Under the pieces are notes generated by a model. That model was given only the letters and a program-made list of their open reading frames with translations. It made no database searches and was not told the DNA's origin. A stretch of 64,000 bases of DNA, taken from NCBI GenBank assembly GCA_003693705.1, contig RBZT01000672.1, forward strand, positions 124,001 through 188,000. The letters are read 5' to 3'. Source of the DNA: Polymyxa betae (lineage: Eukaryota > Endomyxa > Phytomyxea > Plasmodiophorida > Plasmodiophoridae). The position numbers and the translations under genes are program-made. Positions 23,584 to 35,122 of this stretch are shown here, piece by piece. Position 1 is the first letter of the stretch. The number at the start of each line of letters is the position of its first letter.

Positions 23584-24741
23584 ATGGTTCGTATCAGCGA
23601 GGAGCTAGTAAGGCGCCGGGCCGAGCACAACGACGGCATCCTACACAGCCTACGCGAGCTGACGCTGCATCAGTTCGAGATCGAGAAGATCGAGTTGCTG
23701 GGCACTCTCTGCCGCCACCTGCAGATTCTATATCTGCAGAACAACCTGATAGGGAAGATCGAGAACCTGGGCCGTCTAAAAGAGCTCGAATACCTGAACT
23801 TGGCTGTTAATAACATTCAGCTGATCGAGGGCCTGGATCGATGCGAGTCTCTACAGAAACTTGATCTGACATTAAACTTCATCGATGTCCCGCAGCTGGA
23901 GCGCAGCTGCGACAATCTGGTCGCCTGCAGTCAGCTTCGTGAGCTGTATCTGCTTGGCAATCCGCTGACATCATTCCCCGATTGGAGGCTTTACGTTGTC
24001 GGCAAACTCCCCCAGCTCGAATCCATTGATTCCGTTGAGATTACCAAGACCGAAAGAATTCTGTCCCGACAGCGTCTGTCGCAGCTGCAACGCGATCTGG
24101 ACGCCATCGTCGCTGCCAAAGGAGCTGAGGCCGATTGCAGCAGCACCGCCAACTCATCGCTGACGAAACATACGCCTGAGGACAGAACTAAAATGTATCG
24201 AGAGCTGGCAGCTGCGCGACAAGAACGCGAACAAAGCGATACGAATATTTTTGAGAAGCCGAGCGACCCGATCGATGAGGCAAATCGGAAGATGGCGATG
24301 ATAGCTGAAGAAGATGGCGAAGGCCAGCTGCCAAGACAGCGTAATCAGGGCCGATGGACGTTCGCGATCGACGAAGACGACAATCGTTTCGTGGTGGCGA
24401 CTCTAAAGGCGCCGAAATATCTTGAAACGTCGCAGATCTCGGTGGATGTTCACCCGCGATGGTTTCAATGTCTGATTAAAGGCAAGAGTTTGCTTCTGCA
24501 TCTACCTGTGGAAGTATCGCCGTCCCAGACCAATGTTCAGCGAGTTATTACAACCGGAGATCTCATCATCAAGATGCTACGAGTACAGCCTTTGAATCGA
24601 CACCGAGACAGGTCAGCGTCAAAGCCGATGCCTCCGCCAGCGCCCAGAACGAATACAGTCGATATCAGGAACATTGTAAGAACGGCCAGGTGCAGTGAGC
24701 GTACTCCAATAGATGATATTGAAGTCCCGCCACTGGAATAA
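23584..24741 (+). CDS. DNAAF11: Dynein axonemal assembly factor 11 (LRRC6 / tilB / seahorse)
   Basis: Cytoplasmic assembly factor for outer and inner arm dyneins of motile cilia. The 385-residue protein is close to the family size. It starts MVRISEELVRRRAEHNDG, then has SDS22-type leucine-rich repeats (LQILYLQNNLIGKIENLGRL, LEYLNLAVNNIQLIEGLDRC, LQKLDLTLNFIDV), an LRR cap (LRELYLLGNPLTSFPDWR), a coiled-coil linker (SRQRLSQLQRDLD) and a C-terminal CS-like beta region (SVDVHPRWFQCLIKGKSLLL, HLPVEVSPSQTNVQR). The ATG at 23584 was preferred over the upstream in-frame non-ATG extension because it matches the family N-terminus. The gene has no introns, unlike nearly all its neighbours, and looks richer in G+C. 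Its presence implies motile cilia or flagella. Confidence 0.93.
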   Translation: MVRISEELVRRRAEHNDGILHSLRELTLHQFEIEKIELLGTLCRHLQILYLQNNLIGKIENLGRLKELEYLNLAVNNIQLIEGLDRCESLQKLDLTLNFIDVPQLERSCDNLVACSQLRELYLLGNPLTSFPDWRLYVVGKLPQLESIDSVEITKTERILSRQRLSQLQRDLDAIVAAKGAEADCSSTANSSLTKHTPEDRTKMYRELAAARQEREQSDTNIFEKPSDPIDEANRKMAMIAEEDGEGQLPRQRNQGRWTFAIDEDDNRFVVATLKAPKYLETSQISVDVHPRWFQCLIKGKSLLLHLPVEVSPSQTNVQRVITTGDLIIKMLRVQPLNRHRDRSASKPMPPPAPRTNTVDIRNIVRTARCSERTPIDDIEVPPLE

Positions 24742-26360
24742 AGTGCAAACAAAGTTGAAAATATAAATGCGCTGTGTAAATGAAGATTGAAGACGATTCC
24801 CTCATTATTCACATCTGTCGTATCTTAATCAATTTAATGGGAGGTTTCCATGCAGTCGTCTATCTGCATGCATTGTTCCTCGCGAATTAAAGTCAGGCGT
24901 TTTACATGGCTAACATCGTATCAGAAACCGAGCACCAAAATCGGCTGATCCTTCACAATGTTCTCTGTTTAGCGAAATTGCCAGCGCTCATGATCTTATC
25001 CAGCTATATCTTTCGATCTTTGTCAGTTAAACGAGCATGTCTTCGTCAAGGACAGCCAGCCACGGAAGCGGAACTGTTCAGCCGAGCTTCTCCCCTTAGG
25101 TATACAGTAAAATAAGTGATGATGATTTCGACCCATCAAATTTCCTTCTAGGCTGCGGGTCCGGAAACTGTCTGACATCCCTGAACAGATGTCGTTGACA
25201 ATGTTATGAATGGCGTCCTTCTGGATGAATTCTTTATCATCAATGCTCGAAAAGAACGTACTGGCTCTCTCATCGATGACCTAGATGAGTAAAAGCTAGG
25301 TTCAGGAGAGAGAGAGGATCGGAACAAAGCAAGATGGAAACTGGTCTCCCAGCTGGACGTCTGAAGAGGAGCGACAAGCACCTTACATGCGACCTGATCA
25401 GGTGTCTGATTCATTTGCGTTTCGGGAAATGCTTCTGGAAAATGCAGGCCATTGATGCGGATAATGACACATTGGTCGTTAAAGTTGCCTTCTACAAGCT
25501 GCTAGAACATTAAATGGGTTCCGGAGATGAGCTCCAGATTCTCTGGCCTGATGGTGTTCAAATTGATCGCATGCAAAAAAAATCGTTTTTGGAGGCAAAT
25601 TTGGCTGTAATCGGCCTGGACTGCCTCAGTTCGAAATTTGATTACCTTCATTAGTGTTCATGTTTGGCAGCCGACATACATCAGCATATCCCGGTGCGTT
25701 CCTCCAGATTAGTTTATTCAGGGCGATCGATTACAAGCACCAGCTAACACGCAATGACGAATTGAGCATGCTGGACGTATAGATAACGTTTCCATCAAAA
25801 CATTTTTGTAATACCCCAAAAAGATATACAATTGTGAAATTAAGCAACCTACTACCACTCTGAGAAAGAAAGAGTCCGGTTACTGACAAACTTTTATGAG
25901 CAAAACGATGGTCCGATTTCCAGGACTGCCTATACTATTTATTGAGTTTTAAAGGCTTAAAGCAACATAACAGCTCAGAAATGCTTTAGGAAGGTCTTCA
26001 TTGTTCCTGAGCCGAGAGTTCTCCTTGTGCGAGAGATAGTTTTAAACAGTTGTTGATTTGTACAGCTCAGTGTGGTATATCATTTGAGAGATTTGAGAAT
26101 ATCGTTATAATTGCAATAAAATCATACCGTAGTTCGTTACAGGTTAAGTAATGCGGCTGTATTCTGTGCTTTGAGTTTCACCTCACGCCTATACTCAATA
26201 AGCTACGGTATCACATCAGCATAGAGACACGGAGTATTTGTTGAACAGATTTGCCGTATCCGTAACCATCCGGTCTCCCGCAAACGTGTGACCAAATCGT
26301 CTGATATCTTCCCTACGGATTCATTGGAGAGTTTCCTCCGAATCTGATCTGAACGGTCAC
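24742..26360. other. Unassigned 1.6-kb interval with several short open segments
   Basis: No gene can be assigned between DNAAF11 and ACC. On the plus strand several short open segments read like coding sequence but do not join cleanly: 24906-25096 (MANIVSETEHQNRLILHN), 25192-25290 (NGVLLDEFFIINARKERTG), 25334-25512 (KCFWKMQAIDADNDTLVVKV), 25515-25653 (starts ATG right after the previous stop, same frame) and about 25660-25780 (AIDYKHQLTRNDELSMLDV). Plausible GT-AG introns, such as about 25100-25151, join only some of them. It may be a degraded gene, or simply chance. Beyond 25800 to 26360 I see nothing. Confidence 0.35.
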
Positions 26361-29300
26361 CATGACGGCTCCTGTCGCCGTCAAAAAAGAGCAGGTACGA
26401 CCCATGTTTGAGCTCGATGCAAAATGAATCGTAACTTGGCAACGAAGGTTGCAGATTGGGTTAGGCAGCATGGTGGACAACGGACCCTGCAGCGAATCCT
26501 GATTGCTAGCAACGGGATTGCCGCCCTAAAGTGTATTCGTTCAATTCGTCGCTTTTCTTATGAGACATTTGGAACGGAGTCTGCCTTTCACTTTATCGTA
26601 ATGGCAACACCTGAAGACGTGAAAGCGAATGCCGAATACATTCACATGGCTGATCAGCTAGGTATTTGGTTCATGTTCGTTAGCGGAACTGCCAATTCTC
26701 ATCTGGGCGCTGCAGTTGAAGTTCCTGGAGGCTCCAATAACAATAACTATGCCAATGTTCATTTGATTACTGAGCTTGCCATATCTACGCATGCAGATGC
26801 AGTTTGGGCTGGCTGGGTAGTCTTCTGACGCCTTGTTTTTATGTAATTAATTTTGTCAAGGGTCATGCCAGTGAGAATCCTGAGCTAGCGGATGCTCTGC
26901 TTGCAGCGGGAGTTCAATGGATTGGGCCGACCTCGGATGCCATGCGGGCTTTGGGTGATAAAATCTCCTCCTCCCTCATCGCTCAAAGTGCCGATGTCAA
27001 ATGTCTTCCATGGAGCGGGTACGTGCTTTTTCCTTTTTGATTCCATGACCTTCGTCAATGCTGGTGACCAGATCCGGTCTTGATCTGAATTACGTTCGTG
27101 GACAGCCGATCGATCAAGACATCTACAGGAAGGCATGTGCTACCTCTGCTGAGGAAGCTGAACAGATGGCAGAGTCTATAGGGTTCCCTGTCATGATCAA
27201 AGCCAGTGCTGGCGGTAACGTAACGCGTCGGGGCCTCCTAGTCAACATTCCAATTCTTTCATTGTTTAGGAGGAGGCAAAGGCATTCGTAATTGTGTCTC
27301 TATTGCTGATGTCGCAGCTTCATTTCGAGCTGTCCTGGCCGAGGTAAAACCTGCTGCCGATTTGACTGCCCTCTGAAACGGCCGCTAGGTTCCTGGTTCG
27401 CCAATATTCCTCATGCGAACGGTAACGAATGTTCGTCATCTGGAGGTACAGCTGATTGCCGATGAGTGGGGTATGCTGTGAATTACTGTGTTCAAGATCT
27501 AAATTAACAGCAATTGTAAAGGCAACGCAATTAGTTTGTTTGGACGTGACTGTTCCATTCAGCGTCGCCACCAGAAAATCATCGGTAATGATAATCCATT
27601 TCCAAATTGATCTTGCACTTAAACCTTGTATGCGGACACAGAAGAAGGTCCTGTTGTCGCCGCACCTGCATCCAGATGGCAGCAAATGGAGTGCTGCGCC
27701 GTCAATCTCGCTAAAGCAGTTGGTTACATTGGAGCCGGTACGATTTTGTTGTTCACTCTTTTTCGTTAGCTAACAAAACTTTGTAATTTCAGGCACAGTG
27801 GAATACTTGTACGATGAAGCTGAAGACGAATTTGCGTTCCTTGAGTTAAACCCTCGTCTGCAGGTTGGTTCGTGGTAGTCTTTTGCTCTTCTTCACTGAA
27901 ATCATATGTTTTAGGTTGAACATACCGTAACGGAACTGATATCCGGAGTGAATCTTCCAGCTGCTCAGCTCCAGGTAGGCACATTTACTCAAATTTGTGA
28001 CTGTCTCTTAACTGCTATTTCAGATTGCGATGGGAATCCCACTACATCAAGTTGGTTAAACGTTTATTATTATTGAATATTCTCACCTAACGGGACGGAC
28101 AGATATCTGACATCAGGAAGCTCTTTATCACTGTAGAACCAACCGGTAACTCATTACTGTTGGCGTTTTTACGAATCGGTCATCGTATTTACAGGACCCA
28201 TTGACTTTGAAAACTGTGTGATGGTTCGGCCAGCTTGCCATGTTATCGCCTGTCGTATCACTGCTGAAAACCCTGATGAGTATTCTAAATATCAATCGAT
28301 TGCTGTTATATAACATTACATCAGGGGATTTCAACCGACTTCAGGGTCGTTGGAGGATCTCAACTTCCGTTCGACACCTCATGTGTGGGGCTACTTTTCC
28401 ATCGGTTCGCGAGGAGGGGTTCATGAATTTGCAGACAGTCAATTTGGTCATATTTTTGCAGTGGGCAGTAACCGAGAGCATGTAGAACAATGCCGTTTCC
28501 AGTTTATCTTAAGTCTTGATATTTCTGCAGGCTCGTTTACACATGTCGATGGCACTTAAAGAACTGTCAGTGAATTCTTTGTTTGTTTCAGTATGGGCTC
28601 ACCCGTTCCTATCAGGTCTGTCCGTGGAGAAATCAACACCACTGTTGAATATTTGCAGTCGATCTTGGAAACTGCTGACTTCAAAAGTAATAATTGATGG
28701 TTTTGATTGAAAGTGGCGCATTAAACTGATGTAAATGCAGACAATGTGATCCATACACGCTGGCTTGAGACACAAACCCAAACGAAACATGTTGTCACTC
28801 GGCCGACGGACAGAAACGCAGGTCGCCTTTTTTAGTTTCGGATCCTCAGCTGAATATCTGAAATCGATTCGATAGTGCTATTATCTGCATCATACATTGC
28901 ATGGCATGTTTTATCAGATGCCAGAAAAGGATTCTTGAGCCAGATCGAACGCGGGAGATTGGTGGATGTCGCCGACACAGAAGGGTTACAGAGACATAAC
29001 GTCACTCTTCGTTATCAGTCAAACAAGTACAACGTCATTGTAAGTTTTGATCAAACGGAGATGCTGACCATCGGCATCCATAATTGAACGCTTGTTTGGA
29101 TTGTAATTTGTTTGTTTAAAATCGACGCTGTGTATTCACTCCAACTTCAATGTCTCATTGTGCGACTTTAGGCATTTTTAACAGGGCCTTCGACAATGAA
29201 TTTGCGTTTGGGCGAATACTGTTATGGCCCAGTTGTCGTCCGTGAGCTGAACACCAGCAAGGTAGTGTACTAGAGGCGATCATTCAGTTTTACATGTTCA

Positions 29301-32300
29301 GACATTTCTCAGGGTTTGCTGCTTACATTTGAAGGTCGTACATACTCGGTGTATGGTCACTCGGGAAGACCTTTGCGAGGTACTTCTGCCACTTTCAATC
29401 TCACATTAGTCTTTCTTAGTACTTAAAACATCAGTTTCAATCAGTGGACAAACAGTCGTTTTCGCCGATGAGTTCGACCCTTCTTGCGTGCGCGCACAGA
29501 TGTCTGGCAAGCTGCTACGTTACGTCGCTGAAGACGGGGCTCATGTCGAAAAAGGGCAGATTCTCGCTGAAATGGAAGTCATGAAAATGTCAGTCAGCTA
29601 CATTGCAGTTGTAACCGTATTTATTTCTTTTCAGGTATATTCCTGTTTTAATGCCTGCTGATGGTGCCATCCATCACGTCTTGGCTGCTGGTAACAATGT
29701 TGCCGTTGGGGACGTTTTGGTCAAGATCACTCTCGATGATCCTGGCTCTGCTCAACAAGTACTATCTCGCGCACTGCTCTCACAGTTTTCTGAATTCCAC
29801 CAGGGTGTATTCTCCGATTTCTTGGGGCCATTCGACGACGGCGACCGGCGCTCCATTGAAAACAATTGTTCCGATCCTGAGCAGGTTTTTACCTTTCTTT
29901 CATGGCCCTTCAATTTCTGATGAATGACTAAGGTTCTGGTAAATTGTCTCGATGGCTTTGACCTTGATTGGGACTCAGTCAAGTCCGCTTTCCGATCGTT
30001 CATGCAACAGTTACGTGATCCTCTGTTGCCCCTTCGATCGATTCGTTCGGTAGCAGGATACATATTCCGATAAGAAATGAATTACTGAACATCTTAAGAT
30101 TCTATCCACGTTGAATGGCCGTTTGGAGACTTCGATTTTCGATGACGTAATGTCGAATGCTAATCAGTATCAGCGTAAGGCTGAACAGAAACGTTTCCCG
30201 TAAGCCTAGTCGGTTTCGTTTTGATAGCAGGTTGTCATTCCTGATCCTAGGTGGGAGCGGGTACCGGAATTTCCTGCCGACAAATTTCTCTGTATTCTGG
30301 ACCGAATATCATCGCCGGAGCAACGTGCCCAACTTGCTCCTCTTCATGCGCTTGTTGAGAAGCACGTGGGCGGCAGCATCATGTATTCCGTTCGTAGCGC
30401 GGATGCCCTGCTTGTTCGATTTCTCTCTGTTGAATCAAAATTTGCATCACCGGATCCATCCGAAGTTGTCATCCAGTCGCTGCTTGCCACTCAAACGCCT
30501 GAGTACGTTGCTAATTGCATTATTGCACATTGCGCTCTGCCGATTCGCTGCCGTCTAATCATGTTACTGTTGGAGACGCTTGAGCTGGAAATGTGGCCAC
30601 TAGTTCAGTATTTAAAACCGACACTTTCCGGTTTAGCTTCATGCAGCAACCAATTTGCGATGAGTCGAATATCTCTGGCTGCACGGCGCTTGATGACTCG
30701 CTCACAAATGCTTCCTTTAGAGGAGCGATGTTTGGCAGTACGCGCTCTGCTGGAAGCAGGAAATCCGCTCATCGTTACGGAACATGTAGAACTGTTTCCC
30801 GCTCATCTCATGTGGTGCTCACTGAAATGCTAGGATATCACTGATTGTCTATTTCATATCTTAGACAGCTGTCGTGCTTTACAATCTTTACGTCTATCGG
30901 CGTTTCAAGCGTATGCTCAGCGGCTGCATCCTACATCAAACCTGGTCTCCTTGATCTCCACTCCTAACAATACTTTCATTGCAATGTTCTGCAATGGGAA
31001 TGTCGTTACCTGGGTGCCGAATATCAAGGTTGATACCGCTGATGTCTGTTGAATATTAGTCTCTTAACTTTTTCAGATGCTTGGTGATGTGATAAACAAA
31101 CATGTCGAAGGCGGTATCTGCATGTTAAACATCTGTTATATGGCGGAGTCGCCGTCCAACTCAGATGATGACGATCTTGCAGCATATCTCCTTAGTTGTG
31201 TCCGGTCATCACAGCGACTGCTGAACGGATGCCGCGTGTCGTTTGCCGCTATTGGCTCTAACTTCCTTCCTCGGCACTTTACGTTTTCTATCGATACTTT
31301 GTCGATGTATTCCGAGGAGCGATTCATTCGTGGTGTTGAGCCATCGCTGGCCCCTCTGTTAGGTGAGGATCTTTCGGCACCGATTCTCTCGATTTATATG
31401 GTTAATTCAGAACTGGAACGTCTGTCGTCGTTTAAAATTTCGCCAATTTCCGCTGTTCATCAATCAGTGCTTCTATTTTCGGTAAATATATCCCCACAGA
31501 TTTGCATGAGGGTTCTTAGTATCATGTATCAGGCCTCACACCCTGATATCAGCAACCTGCAGTCTCGTCTCTTCGCCCGTTGTGTTGCTAGATTAGCCGC
31601 TGGACTAGGTGACAGTCGTGATTCAGAACTTCATCGCAACGAAGCCGAGGCCGTGCTGCAAGACGCTCTTCAAGCCATTGAAGTCGCCTGTGGCCGTGAT
31701 CAATACCGCGACAATCATGTTTTCTTGAACTTCATTGTACACAACGACAACAATGATCACGAACTCGTCTTGCTGTCATTGTTCCAAAGGTCGTTTTCGT
31801 TTTCCTTTGTCCACTTTCCGATTTGTTGAATCACTGTTGGTTAAACAGATATTCAGCGGCGCTCACAAGATGCCGTGTGACATCAGCTGAAATCAGAGTC
31901 GAATTATCGGCTCCAGAATCCACTAAGCCGATGCGATATGTTTGCACAAACCCTACTGGCATGTAACTTTTTTGACCTGGAACGCCCATTCCGTTTTTCG
32001 AAGAGCCTTCAGGCGTTTTGTTTTCTGTCTTGCCATTTCTCTCTTTGTGAACAAACGGTTTACGCTTATCCATTTCAGGTTTGATTCTGCTTGTGGAGGT
32101 CTACAGTGAAGACGAAGCGTCCCCACCGAACTATATCTGGCATCGATCTCTTCAGATTTCGACGAAAGGTGAACGATCCGGGCAGATCTATCAAACGGAC
32201 TTGGAAAACGACTCTGGCAGTCTTCATGGACAATCTTGTGTCACTCCTTACTCAACTCAGACGGATCTCGATCGCAGGCGCCGGATTGCACAGGTTTTTT

Positions 32301-35063
32301 GTCTTTGTTTCGTTTTCCAAATTTCCAAATTTGTTTGCTTTTAGTCTGTTCATACTCTGCTACCTTATGATTTCCTGTCGCTGTTCTCACACGCGCTACG
32401 TTGCGACGATCGTATCGGGGACATTGACGGCAGTTCGCCGTTCTCTGCTATTGAGTTATGCCGAATTGAGGAATCCGCCAGTTTTAAGGCAGAGCACATT
32501 GATGAGTTCCCTTCTCTTCATGATCATGGGCTTTGTGCTGTGAAACGCCCGATCGGCAAAAACACCATCGGAATGGTGGCCTGGCTGTGCAAAATTTATT
32601 CTGCTGCTCAGAATGCCCTTCGTGATATTGTCTTAATCGCGAACGATATCACACATCAGGTTTGGTTTTACAGTATTGGCTTCGTTTTTTAATGTCTCCA
32701 AGATGGGCAGTTTCGGTGTCGACGAAGATGAGCTGTTTTTGCGCTGCTCTCGATTCTCTCGTATGCACAACATGGCCCGTATATATATTGCTGGAAACAG
32801 CGGTGCTAGAATCGGTGTTGCTGATGAAGTTGAAAAGTTCATTAAGGTTTGCTGTAATGACTGTTGCCGTTTCTGTTCATAAACTGATAGATTGATTAGG
32901 TGGACTGGGTCGATGATTGTGATCATCGTAAAGGATTCAACTATATCTATGTCGATGCCGATGTCCATGATCGAATTAGCGACAGCCTAATAACCACTCC
33001 GATAACCGTAGCATTGGCTGAGGGCAACAGCGAACTTCGATTCCGGATTGATGACATCATCGGGCAAAAGAAAGGGTTGGGCGTAGAGAATCTCGCAGGA
33101 AGCGGCTCCATCGCTGGCGAAACTTCTGCAGCCTACAACGAAACTTTTACACTCTCTTATGTCTCTACCAGGCATTACTTTTTGTGTTCTTTTGAAGTCA
33201 GTGTTTCTCAGTCAATCTTAGATCGGTCGGAATCGGCGCATATCTAGTCCGTCTGGGACAGCGCGTCATCCAGAAGCGAGGCGGTTTTGCACCGATTATT
33301 CTTACTGGTTGATGAATTACTCTACGATCAGTCCATTATTGATCTCAACTTAATCGTCAGGGTTCGGTGCGCTGAACAAAGTATTGGGAAGCAACGTTTA
33401 CAAAAGCAACAGGCAACTGGGCGGATCTGAATTGATGGCAGGTATTGAATGCGGATTTATTGTTAGTGAGATATTGAATGCAATTTTTATAGGAAACGGA
33501 ATCACTCATCAGATTGTTGCTGATGGTAGGAATCTGGTAATCCAATTGGCAGCAAAGTCATTGAAGTTTTGGTTAGATATGGAAGGTGTCAGATCGATTC
33601 TGAACTGGCTGGAATACGTTCCATTTTGTAATGTCACGTCACGATCAAATCTTCAACAGCGGCAGCTTTCAACACTCTGCGATCCCATTGATCGGCCAAT
33701 GTCATGCGAGATCATTCAAGAACTGACTTCTGCCGATCCTCGACTTCTCCTAAACGGCGATCATGATCGGAATATTCCAGGTCTATTTGATAAGAATAGT
33801 TGGGTAATCTCTTCGCTTTATTGCCGCGCAACTCCAGATTGAGCTCCTCAAAGGTAGAATGTCTGAAAGATTGGGCCCGGACAGCGATCACAGGCCGCGC
33901 TCGTATCGGTGGAATTCCAGTTGGCATCATTGCGGTTGAAACTCGATCACAACATAAAATTACTCCACCTGACCCTGTTCGTATTTGAAGAACTGAAATC
34001 TAACTGAGCTTTATTAAATGTCTCAGGTCTTCCCTGAATCACAAAAGTCGTTGAGAAACCAGCCCGGCTGCGTTCTTTTCCCAGACAGCGCTTTCAAAGT
34101 TGCTCAATCTATTCGCGATTTCACTCGCGAGAACCTTCCCATTATTATAATGGTAATTTGACTGTCTGTACTATCGCTGTGGTCTGATCTCAATTAGGCT
34201 AACTGGCGGGGATTTAGCGGTGGTCAGAGAGATATGCACGACGAAGTCCTAAAATACGGTGCTATGATGGTTGATGCTCTTCGCGAATGTCATGTTCCTG
34301 TAATTGTATATCTGCCTCCGAACTCGGAACTACGTGGTGGCGCCTGGGTCGTTGTCGATCGCAACGTTAACCGTAATGTTATGGAGATGTATGCAGACCC
34401 ATCCTCTAGAGGAGGCGTTCTGGAGCCGGCCGGTATTATTGATGTCAAATTCCGAAAGGCCAAAGTTAGTAACCTTCTACAACGCAATATGCTTTGCACT
34501 TAGCAATTTCATAGCTTGAAGCTTTGATTTCCAGACTCAATCCAGAGCTTCTAAAGGATCCAGAACGGTTGTCGGCGCTTCGGCCAGTCTATATTAGCGT
34601 TGCCGAGAAGTTCGCTGATCTTCATGATACTCCCCATCGCATGCTCGCTGTCGGTGCCATTGATGGAATCCTAAGTTGGGAGAATAGCCGTCGTTTCCTA
34701 TACTGGCGGATTCGGCGGCGTATGATGGAGTGCACAATTTTACAGAGAACGCCACGCGAAGTACTCCTTTATGCTCTAAATCTCCCGTCTACAACAGTAG
34801 ACATTTTCGACATTGATCTGCTGAGAATGGTTTTCCAGCGTATTGCTAAGAAGGAACAGGATTTCAGCGGACATGCCCAAGATGAGCAAATCGTTGAATG
34901 GCTTCAAAACAGTCAATCGAAGATCGATGAGTTTCTGAAATCGCCCCGCATGCAATTGAAAGCAGACCAGATGCTGAGACAAATGGACAAGCAGGATAAG
35001 CTTGACTTATACCGACGATTACAAAAAGAGCTGCACCAAGAGCAAGAAAACTTGGCGCTTTAA
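26361..35063 (+). CDS. ACC: Acetyl-CoA carboxylase, eukaryotic multidomain type
   Basis: Biotin enzyme that carboxylates acetyl-CoA to malonyl-CoA, the first step of fatty-acid synthesis. All catalytic parts are visible in order. Biotin carboxylase: [23 protein letters not shown]-grasp [14 protein letters not shown], and [20 protein letters not shown]. Biotin carrier: AEMEVMKM, with the lysine codon at 29584-29586 and an intron (29589-29634) inside the next codon. Then the long central domain. Carboxyltransferase: [76 protein letters not shown] and [16 protein letters not shown] place the start at ATG 26361 (context ACCATGA), where [11 protein letters not shown] splices through a 53-nt intron to [10 protein letters not shown]; an ATG at 26424 lies inside that intron. 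Stop TAA 35061-35063. Very many short introns. Confidence 0.94.
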
Positions 35064-35122
35064 TTCCTGAGTTTTTTATAGTTAATTATGATAAATTAAT
35101 GAGCCATGTCGATGATAGATAT

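Noticed and set aside
25100-25180. GTGATGA...CTGA arrangement resembling a C/D-box snoRNA
   Set aside because: No convincing terminal stem around the boxes, and the spacing can arise by chance in AT-rich sequence.
26424-26828. ATG at 26424 as the ACC start
   Set aside because: The ATG at 26361 has a better context and a 53-nt GT-AG intron joining it in phase to the conserved N-terminal block; 26424 falls inside that intron.
31831-32073. Minus-strand open frame inside ACC
   Set aside because: It lies across ACC exon and intron sequence; antisense shadow.
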